Position numbers and translations under genes: made by a program. DNA of 64,000 nt, from positions 124,001 through 188,000 of the forward strand of contig NZ_KQ954244.1 in the NCBI RefSeq assembly GCF_001519075.1, written 5' to 3'. The stretch is from Novosphingobium fuchskuhlense. GTDB lineage: Bacteria > Pseudomonadota > Alphaproteobacteria > Sphingomonadales > Sphingomonadaceae. Below are positions 27,977 through 36,393 of this stretch, piece by piece. Under the pieces are notes generated by a model. It saw only the letters and a list, made by a program, of their open reading frames with translations. It had not been told where the DNA came from and ran no database searches. The stretch's first letter is position 1. Every line of letters starts with the position of its first letter.

Positions 27977-29146
27977 TCATGCCGGGTCTCCCATGGCGGC
28001 GCTGATGTGCGAGAGGATCTGGGCGGAGAGAGCAGCCATGCCCTCGTTCCCGCCGGGCAATGTCGGCGGCTGCTCAGCGCAAGGACTGGCCCCCTCACCC
28101 CGCTGGATCGCCCGCAGCAACCCATCGAGATTGAAGCCGCCCCTGGCGGCTCGTCTGACCATGCCGTTGAAGCACTTGCCCGGATGCCGTGCCTGATAGC
28201 GGTGCCCAGCATGCAACCGGGCGTTGCGCTCGATGACCAGCACGCACATCGCTGCGCGTTCCCTGCCCAGCAAGGCACAGGCATCGCCCCAGGTGCGCTG
28301 ACTTATGCCAAGCCAGCTGGCGTTTTGCCGGGCTGCTTCAACAAGTCCCAGCCACCCTGGATGGCCTTTGGCACCGGCAAGCTCACGGAACTCTTCCGAC
28401 GCCAGCTGCAGCGCGAGACGAGGTGTGATCGAAGGCGCCGCCGAGCGGCCGCTACAGGATTCTGATAAATGATGAGTCTGTATCTGGGGTCGGTCGTTTT
28501 CTTCCGATCCATCGGAAGCATTCGTCGCACGGGATGCGCCGCCTATCTCGGCCAACACTGCTTCCAGAGCAGCACGGATAACTTCCAGCCTCTCGATGCT
28601 GTGGATCGGTGCCATTCTGCCATCCGGCAGGATTTCGTCCGCACGGGCCAGCAAGACCGGCTCGGCAGCATCCCGGATCAACCGGCGGACACGGCGGATG
28701 TCGGCTTTGCACTCGGCGACCGCCTGCTGCTGCAGGTCTCGTGCCGCTCGCAAGGCCTTGAGCTCACAGTACCGCTCAATCAGCGGTGCCAGATTGATGC
28801 CCGCCGCCCAACGGATGACACCGCCGCTCCTGACGCCCGAGCGGGCCCCATTGCCACCTGTGGTCCTGACGAGCAGCCCCTTGACCTCCAGTTCTCGCTC
28901 GGCATCGTTGATTGCCCGGCTGCAAAGATCGAGGTCCTCGGCTGTCCGGCAGACCCGGTCCCAAACCGCGCAGATGCGCCCAGCCTGATAGTCCTCATCG
29001 CGCGAGCGCCAGACGTAGTGCCGAAGCACGCGTACGGCTGTGCTGGAGAGCCCCAGCCCGCGCTTTCCGAGGTCCTCGATCAGCGCAAGCAGGTCGACCC
29101 GCCGCACGCCACGCGGAAGACCGCCATGGACGAGTGCGGCGCTCAT
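27977..29146 (-). CDS. repC: Plasmid replication initiator RepC
   Basis: A 389-residue protein of the alphaproteobacterial RepC type. The N-terminal replication-initiator domain with a winged-helix segment (LSSTAVRVLRHYVWRSRD, then LCSRAINDAERELEVKGLLVRT) spans about residues 1-170. The conserved C-terminal domain has LGRERAAMCVLVIERNA, then HPGKCFNGMVRRA. RepC starts replication of repABC-type and related replicons. Here it sits 290 bp from the tRNA remnant, without an adjacent RepA/RepB operon, so it is probably inherited from a plasmid ancestor and may replicate the excised element. Confidence 0.85.
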   Translation of the reverse strand: MSAALVHGGLPRGVRRVDLLALIEDLGKRGLGLSSTAVRVLRHYVWRSRDEDYQAGRICAVWDRVCRTAEDLDLCSRAINDAERELEVKGLLVRTTGGNGARSGVRSGGVIRWAAGINLAPLIERYCELKALRAARDLQQQAVAECKADIRRVRRLIRDAAEPVLLARADEILPDGRMAPIHSIERLEVIRAALEAVLAEIGGASRATNASDGSEENDRPQIQTHHLSESCSGRSAAPSITPRLALQLASEEFRELAGAKGHPGWLGLVEAARQNASWLGISQRTWGDACALLGRERAAMCVLVIERNARLHAGHRYQARHPGKCFNGMVRRAARGGFNLDGLLRAIQRGEGASPCAEQPPTLPGGNEGMAALSAQILSHISAAMGDPA

Positions 29147-29434
29147 TGGACACCGTCCGCAAGCTCAACGCTTGCGCGGGATTCCGCGATGTCGTAAACA
29201 GAGACGGTAGCTGCGAGGCTATTGTGACGACCGCTGGCGAGGGTGGCAGCCCTGCCGGCGGTTTTTCGTTCCCGGTCCGGTGGCCTGGGAGCCAACTCCG
29301 TCGCAGCTCCAATTCCGCCAGAACCACGCGTTTCCGAGGGCCTCAAAGTGCCCGCTCGTACAAATCGCGTACAGGCAGCCTTGTACAGAAGGCTGTTTCT
29401 GCAACGAAAACACCTAACTAATTGATTTGGCTGA

Positions 29435-29484
29435 CTCCCTTCACACGGGTGGGGTCGCAGGTTCAATCCCTGCCGCGCCCACCA
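29435..29484 (+). other. 3' remnant of tRNA-Val(CAC): attachment site of the element
   Basis: The sequence from the anticodon loop TTCACAC (29440-29446) through a complete T-arm (GCAGG-TTCAATC-CCTGC, 29457-29473), the acceptor strand and CCA (29482-29484) is tRNA-like. The 5' half (acceptor, D-arm) is absent, and the 5' side of the anticodon stem has a mismatch, as expected where element sequence joins. Integration at a tRNA 3' end leaves such a duplicate; the intact tRNA should be at the far left end outside the window. Confidence 0.75.
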
Positions 29485-29509
29485 CCGGCCAAGTCGGTGA
29501 CCCATCCCA

Positions 29510-29863
29510 TCATGTTCCCACCGGCATCTCGTTCGGCCCCGGCGGCTCGGTGGGAACTTCCACGGCGATCTGGCCGGCTTCCACGCGCACAGGGAAGGTC
29601 CTGAGGTCAGGATAGGCTGCACCGAGGCATTTGCCGGTCAGGACATCAAAGCGCGCGCCGTGGAGCGGGCACATCACCGCACCGCGCCGCACCCGGCCGG
29701 GTGAAAGCAATGCGGCCTGGTGGGTGCAGCGATCATTGACCGCACGGTAGCTGCCATCGTCGGCGCGAAGCACCAGCACGTGCCAGCCGCCGAGCCGGAT
29801 GGCCAGCTTGCCCTCGGCCGGAAACTCGGCCTCGGGCAAAAGATCATGCCAAGTGGTGCTCAT
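29510..29863 (-). CDS. Rieske [2Fe-2S] ferredoxin
   Basis: A 117-residue protein started at MSTTWHDLL, whose ATG overlaps the VOC gene stop (ATGA). The Rieske ligands are CTH and CPLH (C-x-H...C-x2-H) in the middle of a small all-beta domain. It lacks an oxygenase domain, so it is an electron carrier, most likely serving one or more of the Rieske oxygenases downstream. It is the only ferredoxin in the cluster, and no ferredoxin reductase is present, so reduction must come from elsewhere. Confidence 0.85.
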   Translation of the reverse strand: MSTTWHDLLPEAEFPAEGKLAIRLGGWHVLVLRADDGSYRAVNDRCTHQAALLSPGRVRRGAVMCPLHGARFDVLTGKCLGAAYPDLRTFPVRVEAGQIAVEVPTEPPGPNEMPVGT

Positions 29864-30324
29864 TCCTTGGCTGCCCACCATTCTTCCATCACCGGTGTGA
29901 TCGCGCGCGCGACCAGTTCGATCACCGGGCTGCCGGAGCGCGACAGATAGGCGATGGCGCCGTGGCCTTGATCCGCCGGGGCGCCGCCCAGCACCAGTTC
30001 CCAGCCCTCCGCCAGCATCGCTTCCGCGCTATCCGCCACCGAGTCGACCCACACGCCAAGGTGCGAAGGCCCCAGCGCGCGCATCGCGTCATAGGCGCTG
30101 CCCGGCACGCTTTCGATCAGTTCCATCCTGAGCGGGCCCTGATGCGAGTAGACCACACGCAGCTTCGCATCGAGCTGTTCGCCCGCCGCGTTCCACACCG
30201 GCATCGGATCGAAGGTGCGCACCGGCGTCCAGGTGCAGCCCATCGTCGTGCCGAAATGCACCATCGCGGCTTCCAGATCATCGACGATCACGCCATGATG
30301 AAAGATACCTGCCAAAATCTCCAT
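29860..30324 (-). CDS. VOC (glyoxalase/dioxygenase superfamily) protein
   Basis: About 154 residues from the ATG at 30324, chosen because GGGAG lies 8 bases upstream; an in-frame start at 30351 is also possible. The two beta-alpha-beta-beta-beta modules of the VOC fold are visible: HHGVIVDDLEAAMVHFGTTMG at the start and LGVWVDSVADSAEAMLAEGW in the middle. Metal-ligand candidates are the N-terminal His and a late Glu (SPVIELV). The family includes epimerases, lyases and dioxygenases, and the reaction cannot be assigned. It is transcribed away from the first Rieske oxygenase and shares the intergenic operator. Confidence 0.75.
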   Translation of the reverse strand: MEILAGIFHHGVIVDDLEAAMVHFGTTMGCTWTPVRTFDPMPVWNAAGEQLDAKLRVVYSHQGPLRMELIESVPGSAYDAMRALGPSHLGVWVDSVADSAEAMLAEGWELVLGGAPADQGHGAIAYLSRSGSPVIELVARAITPVMEEWWAAKE

Positions 30325-30418
30325 ACACATCACTCCCGTCACGCTCGCCAATCCTTGACAAGCCCATGTTTTATATATTGAAAATTGACCTCTTTGATCC
30401 CTGAAAGCATTGCTTTAC

Positions 30419-30436
30419 AAGCATACATGAATGTTT
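30419..30436. promoter_or_regulatory. Operator site A (AAGCATACATGAATGTTT)
   Basis: An 18-bp imperfect palindrome between the divergent VOC and Rieske genes. It matches the pattern A-xx-CA-xx-C-x-T-xxx-TG-xx-T found upstream of five other positions in the cluster. It is a likely TetR-family binding site. Confidence 0.6.
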
Positions 30437-30477
30437 TTAAGCTGCAATCGGAACCCTGCTGTTCCGGGAGAGTAACG

Positions 30478-31707
30478 ATGTCTGAAGCCCTCGCTGCCGA
30501 GCCCCATTCCGCCGATCTGGCACGCATGACGTGGGAACGCGAACGGAATGGCCCGCCAGCCAATTTCCCGGCGCTGCCTTCGATCCCCGGTGGCCGCTAT
30601 GTCGACCCCGATTTCCTCGCGCTGGAGGAACAGGGCATGTGGCAGCGATCGTGGCTCTATGCGGGGCACGTCGACCAAATCCCTGAGCCCGGCTCATGGT
30701 TCCTCTGTCGCAACACCGGCTCCCCCGTCATCGTCACCCGAACGCTTTCAGGTGACATCCGGGCGTACTACAACACGTGCCAGCACCGCGGCGCACCTCT
30801 CGTAAAGGAGGAGAGCGGCACCTCGCGCGGGTTCGTCTGCGGCTATCACGGGTGGTCCTACACGCTCGAAGGCAAGCTCACTGCGGTACGCGACCGGCGC
30901 GATTTTGCCGAAGGCTTCGATTTTTCCTGCCATTCGCTGAGCCAGGTGCGCTGCGAACTGCTCGGAAGCCTGATCTTCCTCAACGCTGACCCGGATGCCG
31001 AGCCGCTGATGCAGCACATCGGCCCGATGGCGGCCGAGCTGGAACAGCTCCAGCTCGAAACGCTGCGGCTGGTCGACAGCCGGACCTACGAGACCGACTG
31101 CAACGTCAAGGTGCTGCTCGACGCGTTCCTCGAGGTCTACCACCTCAAGTCGATCCACGAGAACACGGTGGACCGCTTCCTTGATCACCGCGCGATGATC
31201 GTGACGCTCTGGCCCAATGGTCACAGCCGCATGGCGACGCCGAACCGCCGCGAAGGCTGGACCGATCCCGGCACCGTCGGGATGCCGGAAATCCCGACGA
31301 TCTCGGAGTTCGTCGCGAAGAACAACGTCAGCTATTCGATCTATCCCAACTTCGTGATGCCGCCCGCCCCCACCGGCATTCCGCTGCTGCAGTTCTGGCC
31401 GATGGGGCCGAAGCGCACCCGCGTCGTGTCCACCTGGCTTGCGCCGGAGCACGATGCCGCCAATCCCCACCCGCTGTGGGAAACGCGCATCAAGAACTGG
31501 GAGCGCATCCTCTACGAGGACCTGCAGTTTGCGCCGCAGATTCAGGAATCGGTCGAAGGCCCCGGCTTCAAGGGCATGTCGCTCAACTATCAGGAGCGCC
31601 GCATCTACAACTGGCACGAGGAACTCGACCGGCGCATCGGTGTGGAGAACGTGCCGGAACATCTGCGCGTAAAGCCGGTGCTCGCGCCCTTCATCGTTCG
31701 CGAATGA
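30478..31707 (+). CDS. Rieske non-heme iron oxygenase alpha subunit (first)
   Basis: 409 residues from the ATG at 30478, which has GGGAGAG upstream. The Rieske centre is CQHRG (C101, H103) and CGYHGW (C121, H124). The mononuclear iron site is in VLLDAFLEVYHLKSIH (H222, H227), with Glu219 in the place of the usual bridging Asp. No small beta subunit follows, so an alpha-only trimer is likely. It overlaps the MaoC gene by ATGA. It should hydroxylate or cleave the growth substrate with electrons from a ferredoxin; the substrate is unknown. Confidence 0.9.
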   Translation: MSEALAAEPHSADLARMTWERERNGPPANFPALPSIPGGRYVDPDFLALEEQGMWQRSWLYAGHVDQIPEPGSWFLCRNTGSPVIVTRTLSGDIRAYYNTCQHRGAPLVKEESGTSRGFVCGYHGWSYTLEGKLTAVRDRRDFAEGFDFSCHSLSQVRCELLGSLIFLNADPDAEPLMQHIGPMAAELEQLQLETLRLVDSRTYETDCNVKVLLDAFLEVYHLKSIHENTVDRFLDHRAMIVTLWPNGHSRMATPNRREGWTDPGTVGMPEIPTISEFVAKNNVSYSIYPNFVMPPAPTGIPLLQFWPMGPKRTRVVSTWLAPEHDAANPHPLWETRIKNWERILYEDLQFAPQIQESVEGPGFKGMSLNYQERRIYNWHEELDRRIGVENVPEHLRVKPVLAPFIVRE

Positions 31708-32213
31708 CGGATACGGTTTCGCCGCTGGGCACGCCCTGGCGGACTTTCGAGGATCTGGTGGTGGGCGAGACACGCGTCTCGCCCCCGCGCATGGTGACCG
31801 AAGCGGAAATCCTCGCGTTTGCCCGCGCGCACGATCCGCAGTGGTTCCACACCGATCCCGAAGCCGCGAAAGCCTCGGTGTTCGGCGAGGTGGTCGCGAG
31901 CGGCATCCACGTGCTGGCCATCTGGCGACAGATGGACCACGCGATCAACGGCGACATCGATTTCGTCTGCGGCGTGGGCTGGGACCGCCTGCGTCTGAAG
32001 CGCGCGGTTCGCGCAGGCGATATCCTGCGCGTCTCCAGCGAAATCCTGAGCCTTGAGCCATCACGCAGCGGGAAGCCGCGCGGCACCGCCGTCACGCGCT
32101 ATGTCGTGGCGCTGGAAGACGGCACCGAATGCGTGACGTTCGAGAGCACCAACCTCGTCTACACGCGCGGCGCGCGCGACAGATCGGCCACGAGCGCTTC
32201 GGCCGAAGCATAA
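31704..32213 (+). CDS. MaoC-like hot-dog dehydratase
   Basis: A 169-residue MaoC-family protein starting in the Rieske gene stop (ATGA). It has the (R)-hydratase style core with a conserved D-P-x-x-F/H segment (AHDPQWFHTDPEAAKAS), then FGEVVASGIHVLA and VGWDRLRLKRAVRAGD. Members hydrate 2-enoyl-CoA or related thioesters, which fits beta-oxidation-like breakdown after CoA activation. The end overlaps the azoreductase gene on the other strand by about 55 bp. Confidence 0.85.
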   Translation: MTDTVSPLGTPWRTFEDLVVGETRVSPPRMVTEAEILAFARAHDPQWFHTDPEAAKASVFGEVVASGIHVLAIWRQMDHAINGDIDFVCGVGWDRLRLKRAVRAGDILRVSSEILSLEPSRSGKPRGTAVTRYVVALEDGTECVTFESTNLVYTRGARDRSATSASAEA

Positions 32214-32800
32214 GCCTCGTCCATCGCCGCCTCGACCGCTTCGGGCGGGCCATAGGTGGGGCGCAGATGCACCACGTGCACGTCGGTGATCCCGATAAAG
32301 CCCAGCCACGCTTGCATGAAGCGAACCTGATGATCGAGCTCCGCACCGGGCTGGCCCGGCCGGATGTCGAGCGCGCCCGAGGCAACGAGGATCGCCCGCT
32401 TGCCCGCACCCAACCCTTCGACGCCGCTTTCCGAAACACGGAAGGCCATGCCCGGCTGCGTGATCGTGTCGATATACTGCTTGAGCTGCCAGGGAATGCC
32501 GAAGTTCCACATCGGCACGCTGAACACGATGCAATCGAACGAGAGGAAATGCGCGACCGCCTCATTGATACTGGCCCATGCGGTGCGCACCTCGTCCGCC
32601 ACCTCGCGGCCCTCGATCAGCGCATAGCGCCCCTCGATCACCGGCCCGGTGAGTGCCGGCAGATCCACGCTGCAGGCATTCAGCGTCTCGACCACCGCGC
32701 CGGGGCTTGCCGCCACCAGCCCTTCGATCAGCCGCTCGGCCACTTTCACCGACCGCGACCGCTCGCCGCGCGGGGATCCGATTACATGCAGGATGCGCAT
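32159..32800 (-). CDS. FMN-dependent NADH-azoreductase/quinone reductase family
   Basis: 213 residues started at MRILHVIGSPRGERS, the phosphate-binding start of the AzoR flavodoxin-like fold. SVPMWNFGIPWQLKQYID is the typical FMN/quinone segment. It should reduce quinones or related electron-poor products using NAD(P)H. Its ATG lies one base after the stop of the Rieske gene upstream, so it is the last gene of the SDR-Rieske-AzoR operon. Confidence 0.85.
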   Translation of the reverse strand: MRILHVIGSPRGERSRSVKVAERLIEGLVAASPGAVVETLNACSVDLPALTGPVIEGRYALIEGREVADEVRTAWASINEAVAHFLSFDCIVFSVPMWNFGIPWQLKQYIDTITQPGMAFRVSESGVEGLGAGKRAILVASGALDIRPGQPGAELDHQVRFMQAWLGFIGITDVHVVHLRPTYGPPEAVEAAMDEAYASAEALVADLSRAPRV

Positions 32801-32801
32801 A

Positions 32802-34181
32802 TCAGATATCCCCCGCCTGCTTGCCGCCCGATCCGTAGATGTAATCGTCGAGCACCTTGTGGAAGTGGCGGATGCGCAGTTCCTGCTCGCCGATCCAAAG
32901 GCCCGGGAAGCTCCCGCTCTGCATGCCGGCCTGCACCGTCGGCAGGTTGTAGGCATCCTGATCGAGCACCTGCCCGATGCTGCGATCGCCATGCTTGAAG
33001 CGGCGGTGCTTCGCGCGCTCGGGCCAGGGCTCGCCTTCGGGCACCAGCTCGAACACCCAGACGTCGTAGAGCATCTTGTTGGGATCGCTGGCGTGTGGGC
33101 GCTGGCGGAACATCATGATGTCATCGGCATGGACGTTGAGCGCCACATTCGGGAAGATCATGTAGTGGTAATCATCCGTCAGCTGATCGTCGTTCAGCGC
33201 CGAATAGTCCTTCCCCTGCGCCTTGCCGTGGCTGCGCTTGAACAGCTGCACATCGCGGCGGATGTCGCTCACCCGGCCTTCGTAGTCTGCCGGGTCCATC
33301 CCGGCATGACGCATGATCTCCTCGATCGCTGGCGGGATCGTGCTCGGCATCGCCACGCGCGGGGAAATCGCAGCGAAGGGGATCAGATAGCGGTTGTGCC
33401 GCTCGTAGCAGTCGATCTGCACGTTCACGTCATCGAGATACCACAGCAGCTGCGGGTGGATGCCCTGCACGTGGTAGGTTTCGTTGAAGGCATCAACCGA
33501 GGCCTTCCAGTTGCAGTCCCACTCCACGGTCACGTCGCGCTTCCACGCCATGCGCTCGGGGTGATAGGGCTCCAGATGTTCCTTGAGCGGCGCGATGAAC
33601 GCGTCGAACGGCTCCACATCGGGGTTCAGCGAGAACCACACGAAACTGTTCCATTCCGTCACCGGCAGGCTCGGCAAGGTCATCCCCGGAGGGCCACCCT
33701 GCGGAAAGGTGCAGAGGTCCGGCAGCCGTTCGATCTTACCGTCGAGCCCGTAGGTCCAGTGGTGGTACATGCAGCGGAACGCCTGCGCGTTGCCGATCCC
33801 CTCCGGCCGCAGACGGTTGCCGCGGTGGAGACACACGTTGGGGAAGCAGCGCAGCGAGCCGTCATGCTGGCGCACGATCAGCACGCTTTCCTTGCCGATC
33901 TCGGTGCAGATGTAGTCGCCCGGGTTCGGGATGTCGTCGGCCCGCCCGCCGAGCAGCCAGACCTTGGTCCACACCCGCTCCCATTCGAGCTTCATGAACG
34001 CTTCGGAGTAGTACCGCTCCGCAGGGATCACCGCGTGCCCCAGCTCCGGATCGGGGGCCTTGTCGACCGGCGTGCGGCTGGTGTTGGTCTCCGGCGTCAC
34101 GCGGATCACGTCGACGACGCGCTTCACGTCCATCTTCGACGTGTCCCAGGTCACCGGCTTGTGGGGCACCGCGCTGCTCAT
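32802..34181 (-). CDS. Rieske non-heme iron oxygenase alpha subunit (second)
   Basis: 459 residues from MSSAVPHKP (ATG at 34181, one base after the SDR stop). Rieske ligands are CLHRG (C117, H119) and CMYHHW (C137, H140). The iron site is SVDAFNETYHVQGIH (H237, H242), with Glu234 in the bridging position. The N-terminal 50 residues are longer than in the first oxygenase. There is no beta subunit, ferredoxin or reductase nearby. It lies in an operon with an SDR and an azoreductase-like flavoprotein, suggesting hydroxylation followed by oxidation and quinone or ketone reduction. Confidence 0.9.
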   Translation of the reverse strand: MSSAVPHKPVTWDTSKMDVKRVVDVIRVTPETNTSRTPVDKAPDPELGHAVIPAERYYSEAFMKLEWERVWTKVWLLGGRADDIPNPGDYICTEIGKESVLIVRQHDGSLRCFPNVCLHRGNRLRPEGIGNAQAFRCMYHHWTYGLDGKIERLPDLCTFPQGGPPGMTLPSLPVTEWNSFVWFSLNPDVEPFDAFIAPLKEHLEPYHPERMAWKRDVTVEWDCNWKASVDAFNETYHVQGIHPQLLWYLDDVNVQIDCYERHNRYLIPFAAISPRVAMPSTIPPAIEEIMRHAGMDPADYEGRVSDIRRDVQLFKRSHGKAQGKDYSALNDDQLTDDYHYMIFPNVALNVHADDIMMFRQRPHASDPNKMLYDVWVFELVPEGEPWPERAKHRRFKHGDRSIGQVLDQDAYNLPTVQAGMQSGSFPGLWIGEQELRIRHFHKVLDDYIYGSGGKQAGDI

Positions 34182-34182
34182 C

Positions 34183-34944
34183 TCAGAAATGCGTCCGGTT
34201 GGTGAAAGCGCCATCGACCACGAGATGCGAGCCGCTGCACCAGCTGGCCGCCTCGCTGGCGAGGAATACGATGGCGCGGGCCACTTCCTCGGGCCGCCCC
34301 AGCCGCCCCATCGGCTGCTGGCGCAACTGCGACTGGTAGAACTTCTCCATCGTGCCCTTGATCATGTCCCAGTTGCCGCCTTCGAACTCGATGGGGCCGG
34401 GCGAGACGACATTCACGCGGATGCCATCCTTGCCGTGCGCGAGCGCAAGCTGCTTGCCATAGGTGATCAGCGAGGCCTTCATCGCGTTGTAGGCCTGCGG
34501 GCCGCCCATTGCTTCGAGCGCGCTCGTGGTCGCGACAAGCACGATGGAACCGCTCTTGCGCTCCGCCATCACCGGGATCACCGCCTCGACCGCGCGGACA
34601 GGGCCCATCACGTCGGTCTCGAACGCGTTGGTCCAGTACTTCTCGCTGCCCATGCCGCCACCGGCCGAGCTCAGCGGGATCAGCACGTCGACGCCTTCGA
34701 GCGCCTCGATCGCCCATTCGAGCCACGCCTTGTAATCGTCCGCGCGCTTCACGTTGACGGGTTTGCCGACGACCTTGGTGCCATAGCGCGAGAGCGCGGC
34801 GACCGCGTCCTTCACGCTGTCCTCGCCGCGCGCGCTGATCGCCACGTCCGCGCCTTCGCGGGCCAGAATCTCGGCCACCGCATAACCGATGCCGCGCGCG
34901 CCGCCGACGACGATCGCCTTCTTGCCCTGAAGTCCCAGATCCAT
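34183..34944 (-). CDS. Short-chain dehydrogenase/reductase
   Basis: 253 residues of classical SDR with GGARGIGYA near the start for NAD(P) binding, a Ser in VATTSALEA and the YNAMK catalytic Tyr/Lys. The substrate is not identifiable; a hydroxylated ring intermediate is likely given the next gene. It is the first gene of a minus-strand operon that leads away from the operator at 35059. Confidence 0.88.
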   Translation of the reverse strand: MDLGLQGKKAIVVGGARGIGYAVAEILAREGADVAISARGEDSVKDAVAALSRYGTKVVGKPVNVKRADDYKAWLEWAIEALEGVDVLIPLSSAGGGMGSEKYWTNAFETDVMGPVRAVEAVIPVMAERKSGSIVLVATTSALEAMGGPQAYNAMKASLITYGKQLALAHGKDGIRVNVVSPGPIEFEGGNWDMIKGTMEKFYQSQLRQQPMGRLGRPEEVARAIVFLASEAASWCSGSHLVVDGAFTNRTHF

Positions 34945-35058
34945 GCCTTGTCCTTTCCTGCGGCGGAGCTACCTTCACGCCCATGGCGGATGGCTTTGAA
35001 TGCCCGCTCCTCTTGTCGCCGCGCACTCTATGGAGACGGGGCTCACCCGCCAAGAAAA

Positions 35059-35076
35059 AAACATGCTTGAATGCTT
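35059..35076. promoter_or_regulatory. Operator site C (AAACATGCTTGAATGCTT)
   Basis: A palindrome between the divergent SDR and CaiB genes. It matches the same A-xx-CA-xx-C-x-T-xxx-TG-xx-T pattern (the central pair is C and G). The poly-A and poly-T flanks make the region AT-rich against its surroundings. Confidence 0.6.
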
Positions 35077-35190
35077 TTTTATGGTCCTTCATAGCGAAGT
35101 GAAGCGCTGCCATATGGCCAGAGGAAACGGGAGAATCATGGGGCACTCGAGGCGCAGCACAGCCGCCGGAGACACAACGGGATCCGGGGC

Positions 35191-36393
35191 ATGAGCGGGC
35201 GCGGAAAAGGCCCCCTTGCAGGCGTACGGGTGCTCGATCTGACCGCCGTGCTGATGGGTCCCTATGCCACGCAGATCTTCGCCGATCTCGGCGCGGACGT
35301 GATCAAGATCGAAGGCCCTGCAGGCGATACCACGCGCTTCATCCCGCCAGGCCCGGACCCTGCGCGCGGCGCGATGTTCCTCAACGTCAATCGCGGCAAG
35401 CGCAGCCTCGCGCTCGATCTGAAGCAGCCCGCCGCCCGCGATGCCGTGCTGCGCCTTGCCAAGGACGCAGATGTCTTCATCCATTCGATGCGCGCGCAGG
35501 CCATCGCCCGGCTCGGGCTCGATTATGCCGCGCTGAAGGCCGCCAACCCCAAGATCATTTACGCCAATCTCTACGGCTATGGCCGCAGCGGCCCCTACCG
35601 CGACTATCCGGCCTACGACGATATCGTGCAGGCCGCCTCGGGCATCGTCGATCTTCAGGCCAGACTTTCGGGCGGCGAGCCAACATACAGCGCCAACGTC
35701 ATCGCCGACAAGGTGGCAGGCCTCACCGGTGCCTACGCCGTGATCGCCGCGCTCTATGCGCGCGAGAAGTCCGGAGAGGGGCAGGAAATCGAAATCCCGA
35801 TGTTCGAGACGCTGGTCTCCTTCGCCGCGACGGAACACATCTGCGGCTCGCTGTTCGATCCACCGCTGGGGCCGCCGGTCTACCCCCGCGCCACCTCACC
35901 CTCGCGCCGCCCCTACAAGACGGCGGACGGCCATGTCGGCGTGATGATCTACAACGACAAGCAGTGGCAGGCCTTCTTCCGCGAACTCGGCAATCCCGCG
36001 TGGTCGGCCGACCCGATGTTCGCCTCGATGCGCAGCCGCAGCGAGAACATCTCGGCGGTGCTGGGCGAGGTCGAGAAAGTCATGGTCACGCGCACCACCG
36101 AGGCGTGGATGGACTTGTTCCGCCGCGCCGAAATCCCCGCAACCCCCATCGCCTCGCTGCAGGACCTGCTCCACGATCCGCACCTTGAGGAGACGGGCTT
36201 CTGGCACAGCGCCGAAACGGAGCTTGGCACCTTGCGCTACCCCGGCATCCCCACGAACTTCTCCGGCACCCCCGGTGCCATCGGCGATCCCGGCCCTTCG
36301 CTGGGCGCTGACAGCAACGCCGTGCTGGCCGAAGCCGGTTTCGGCGAAGACGAGATCGCGGCGATGGTCGCTTCAGGAGCAGTCTTGTCATGA
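35191..36393 (+). CDS. CaiB/BaiF family CoA-transferase
   Basis: A 400-residue class III CoA-transferase. The start is typical (GVRVLDLTAVLMGPYATQIF, then ADLGADVIKIEGP), then NRGKRSLALDLK and the middle GYGRSGPYRDYPAYDDIVQA segment. The catalytic Asp aligns near ANVIADKVAGLTGAYA. It moves CoA between acids, activating a substrate carboxylate. The gene overlaps the DUF35 gene by ATGA, so CoA activation, DUF35 and thiolase form one unit. Confidence 0.9.
   Translation: MSGRGKGPLAGVRVLDLTAVLMGPYATQIFADLGADVIKIEGPAGDTTRFIPPGPDPARGAMFLNVNRGKRSLALDLKQPAARDAVLRLAKDADVFIHSMRAQAIARLGLDYAALKAANPKIIYANLYGYGRSGPYRDYPAYDDIVQAASGIVDLQARLSGGEPTYSANVIADKVAGLTGAYAVIAALYAREKSGEGQEIEIPMFETLVSFAATEHICGSLFDPPLGPPVYPRATSPSRRPYKTADGHVGVMIYNDKQWQAFFRELGNPAWSADPMFASMRSRSENISAVLGEVEKVMVTRTTEAWMDLFRRAEIPATPIASLQDLLHDPHLEETGFWHSAETELGTLRYPGIPTNFSGTPGAIGDPGPSLGADSNAVLAEAGFGEDEIAAMVASGAVLS

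Larger units (their letters stand above)
1..29484. mobile_element. Integrated plasmid-derived mobilizable element with defence cargo (left end outside window)
   Basis: The stretch from the left window edge to the tRNA-Val remnant carries plasmid functions (RepC initiator, ParA plus RHH partner, MobF relaxase, relaxosome accessory protein) at its right end and restriction/defence genes to the left. Gene content changes to catabolic chromosomal-type genes 25 bp beyond the remnant. I see no integrase and no type IV secretion genes, so the integrase, the left att site and any conjugation genes would lie outside. That it is integrated rather than part of a replicon joined in assembly is inferred from the tRNA remnant. 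Confidence 0.7.

Noticed and set aside
27639..27980. 113-residue open frame between the relaxosome gene and repC
   Set aside because: It has no ribosome-binding site or motif and covers the inverted-repeat region, better explained as oriT.
29435..29484. Complete tRNA gene
   Set aside because: Only the anticodon-loop to CCA half is present; no D-arm or 5' acceptor strand precedes it.
30478..31707. Carnitine oxygenase CntA assignment for the Rieske proteins
   Set aside because: The bridging Glu is shared, but context (CoA-transferase, thiolase, P450s) and lack of a CntB reductase point to another substrate.
32649..34205. Long plus-strand frame opposite the second Rieske oxygenase
   Set aside because: It lacks any motif and is rich in His/Arg/Val, while the minus strand has all Rieske and iron ligands. 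The same applies to the frames opposite the acyl-CoA synthetase, rimO and gltD.
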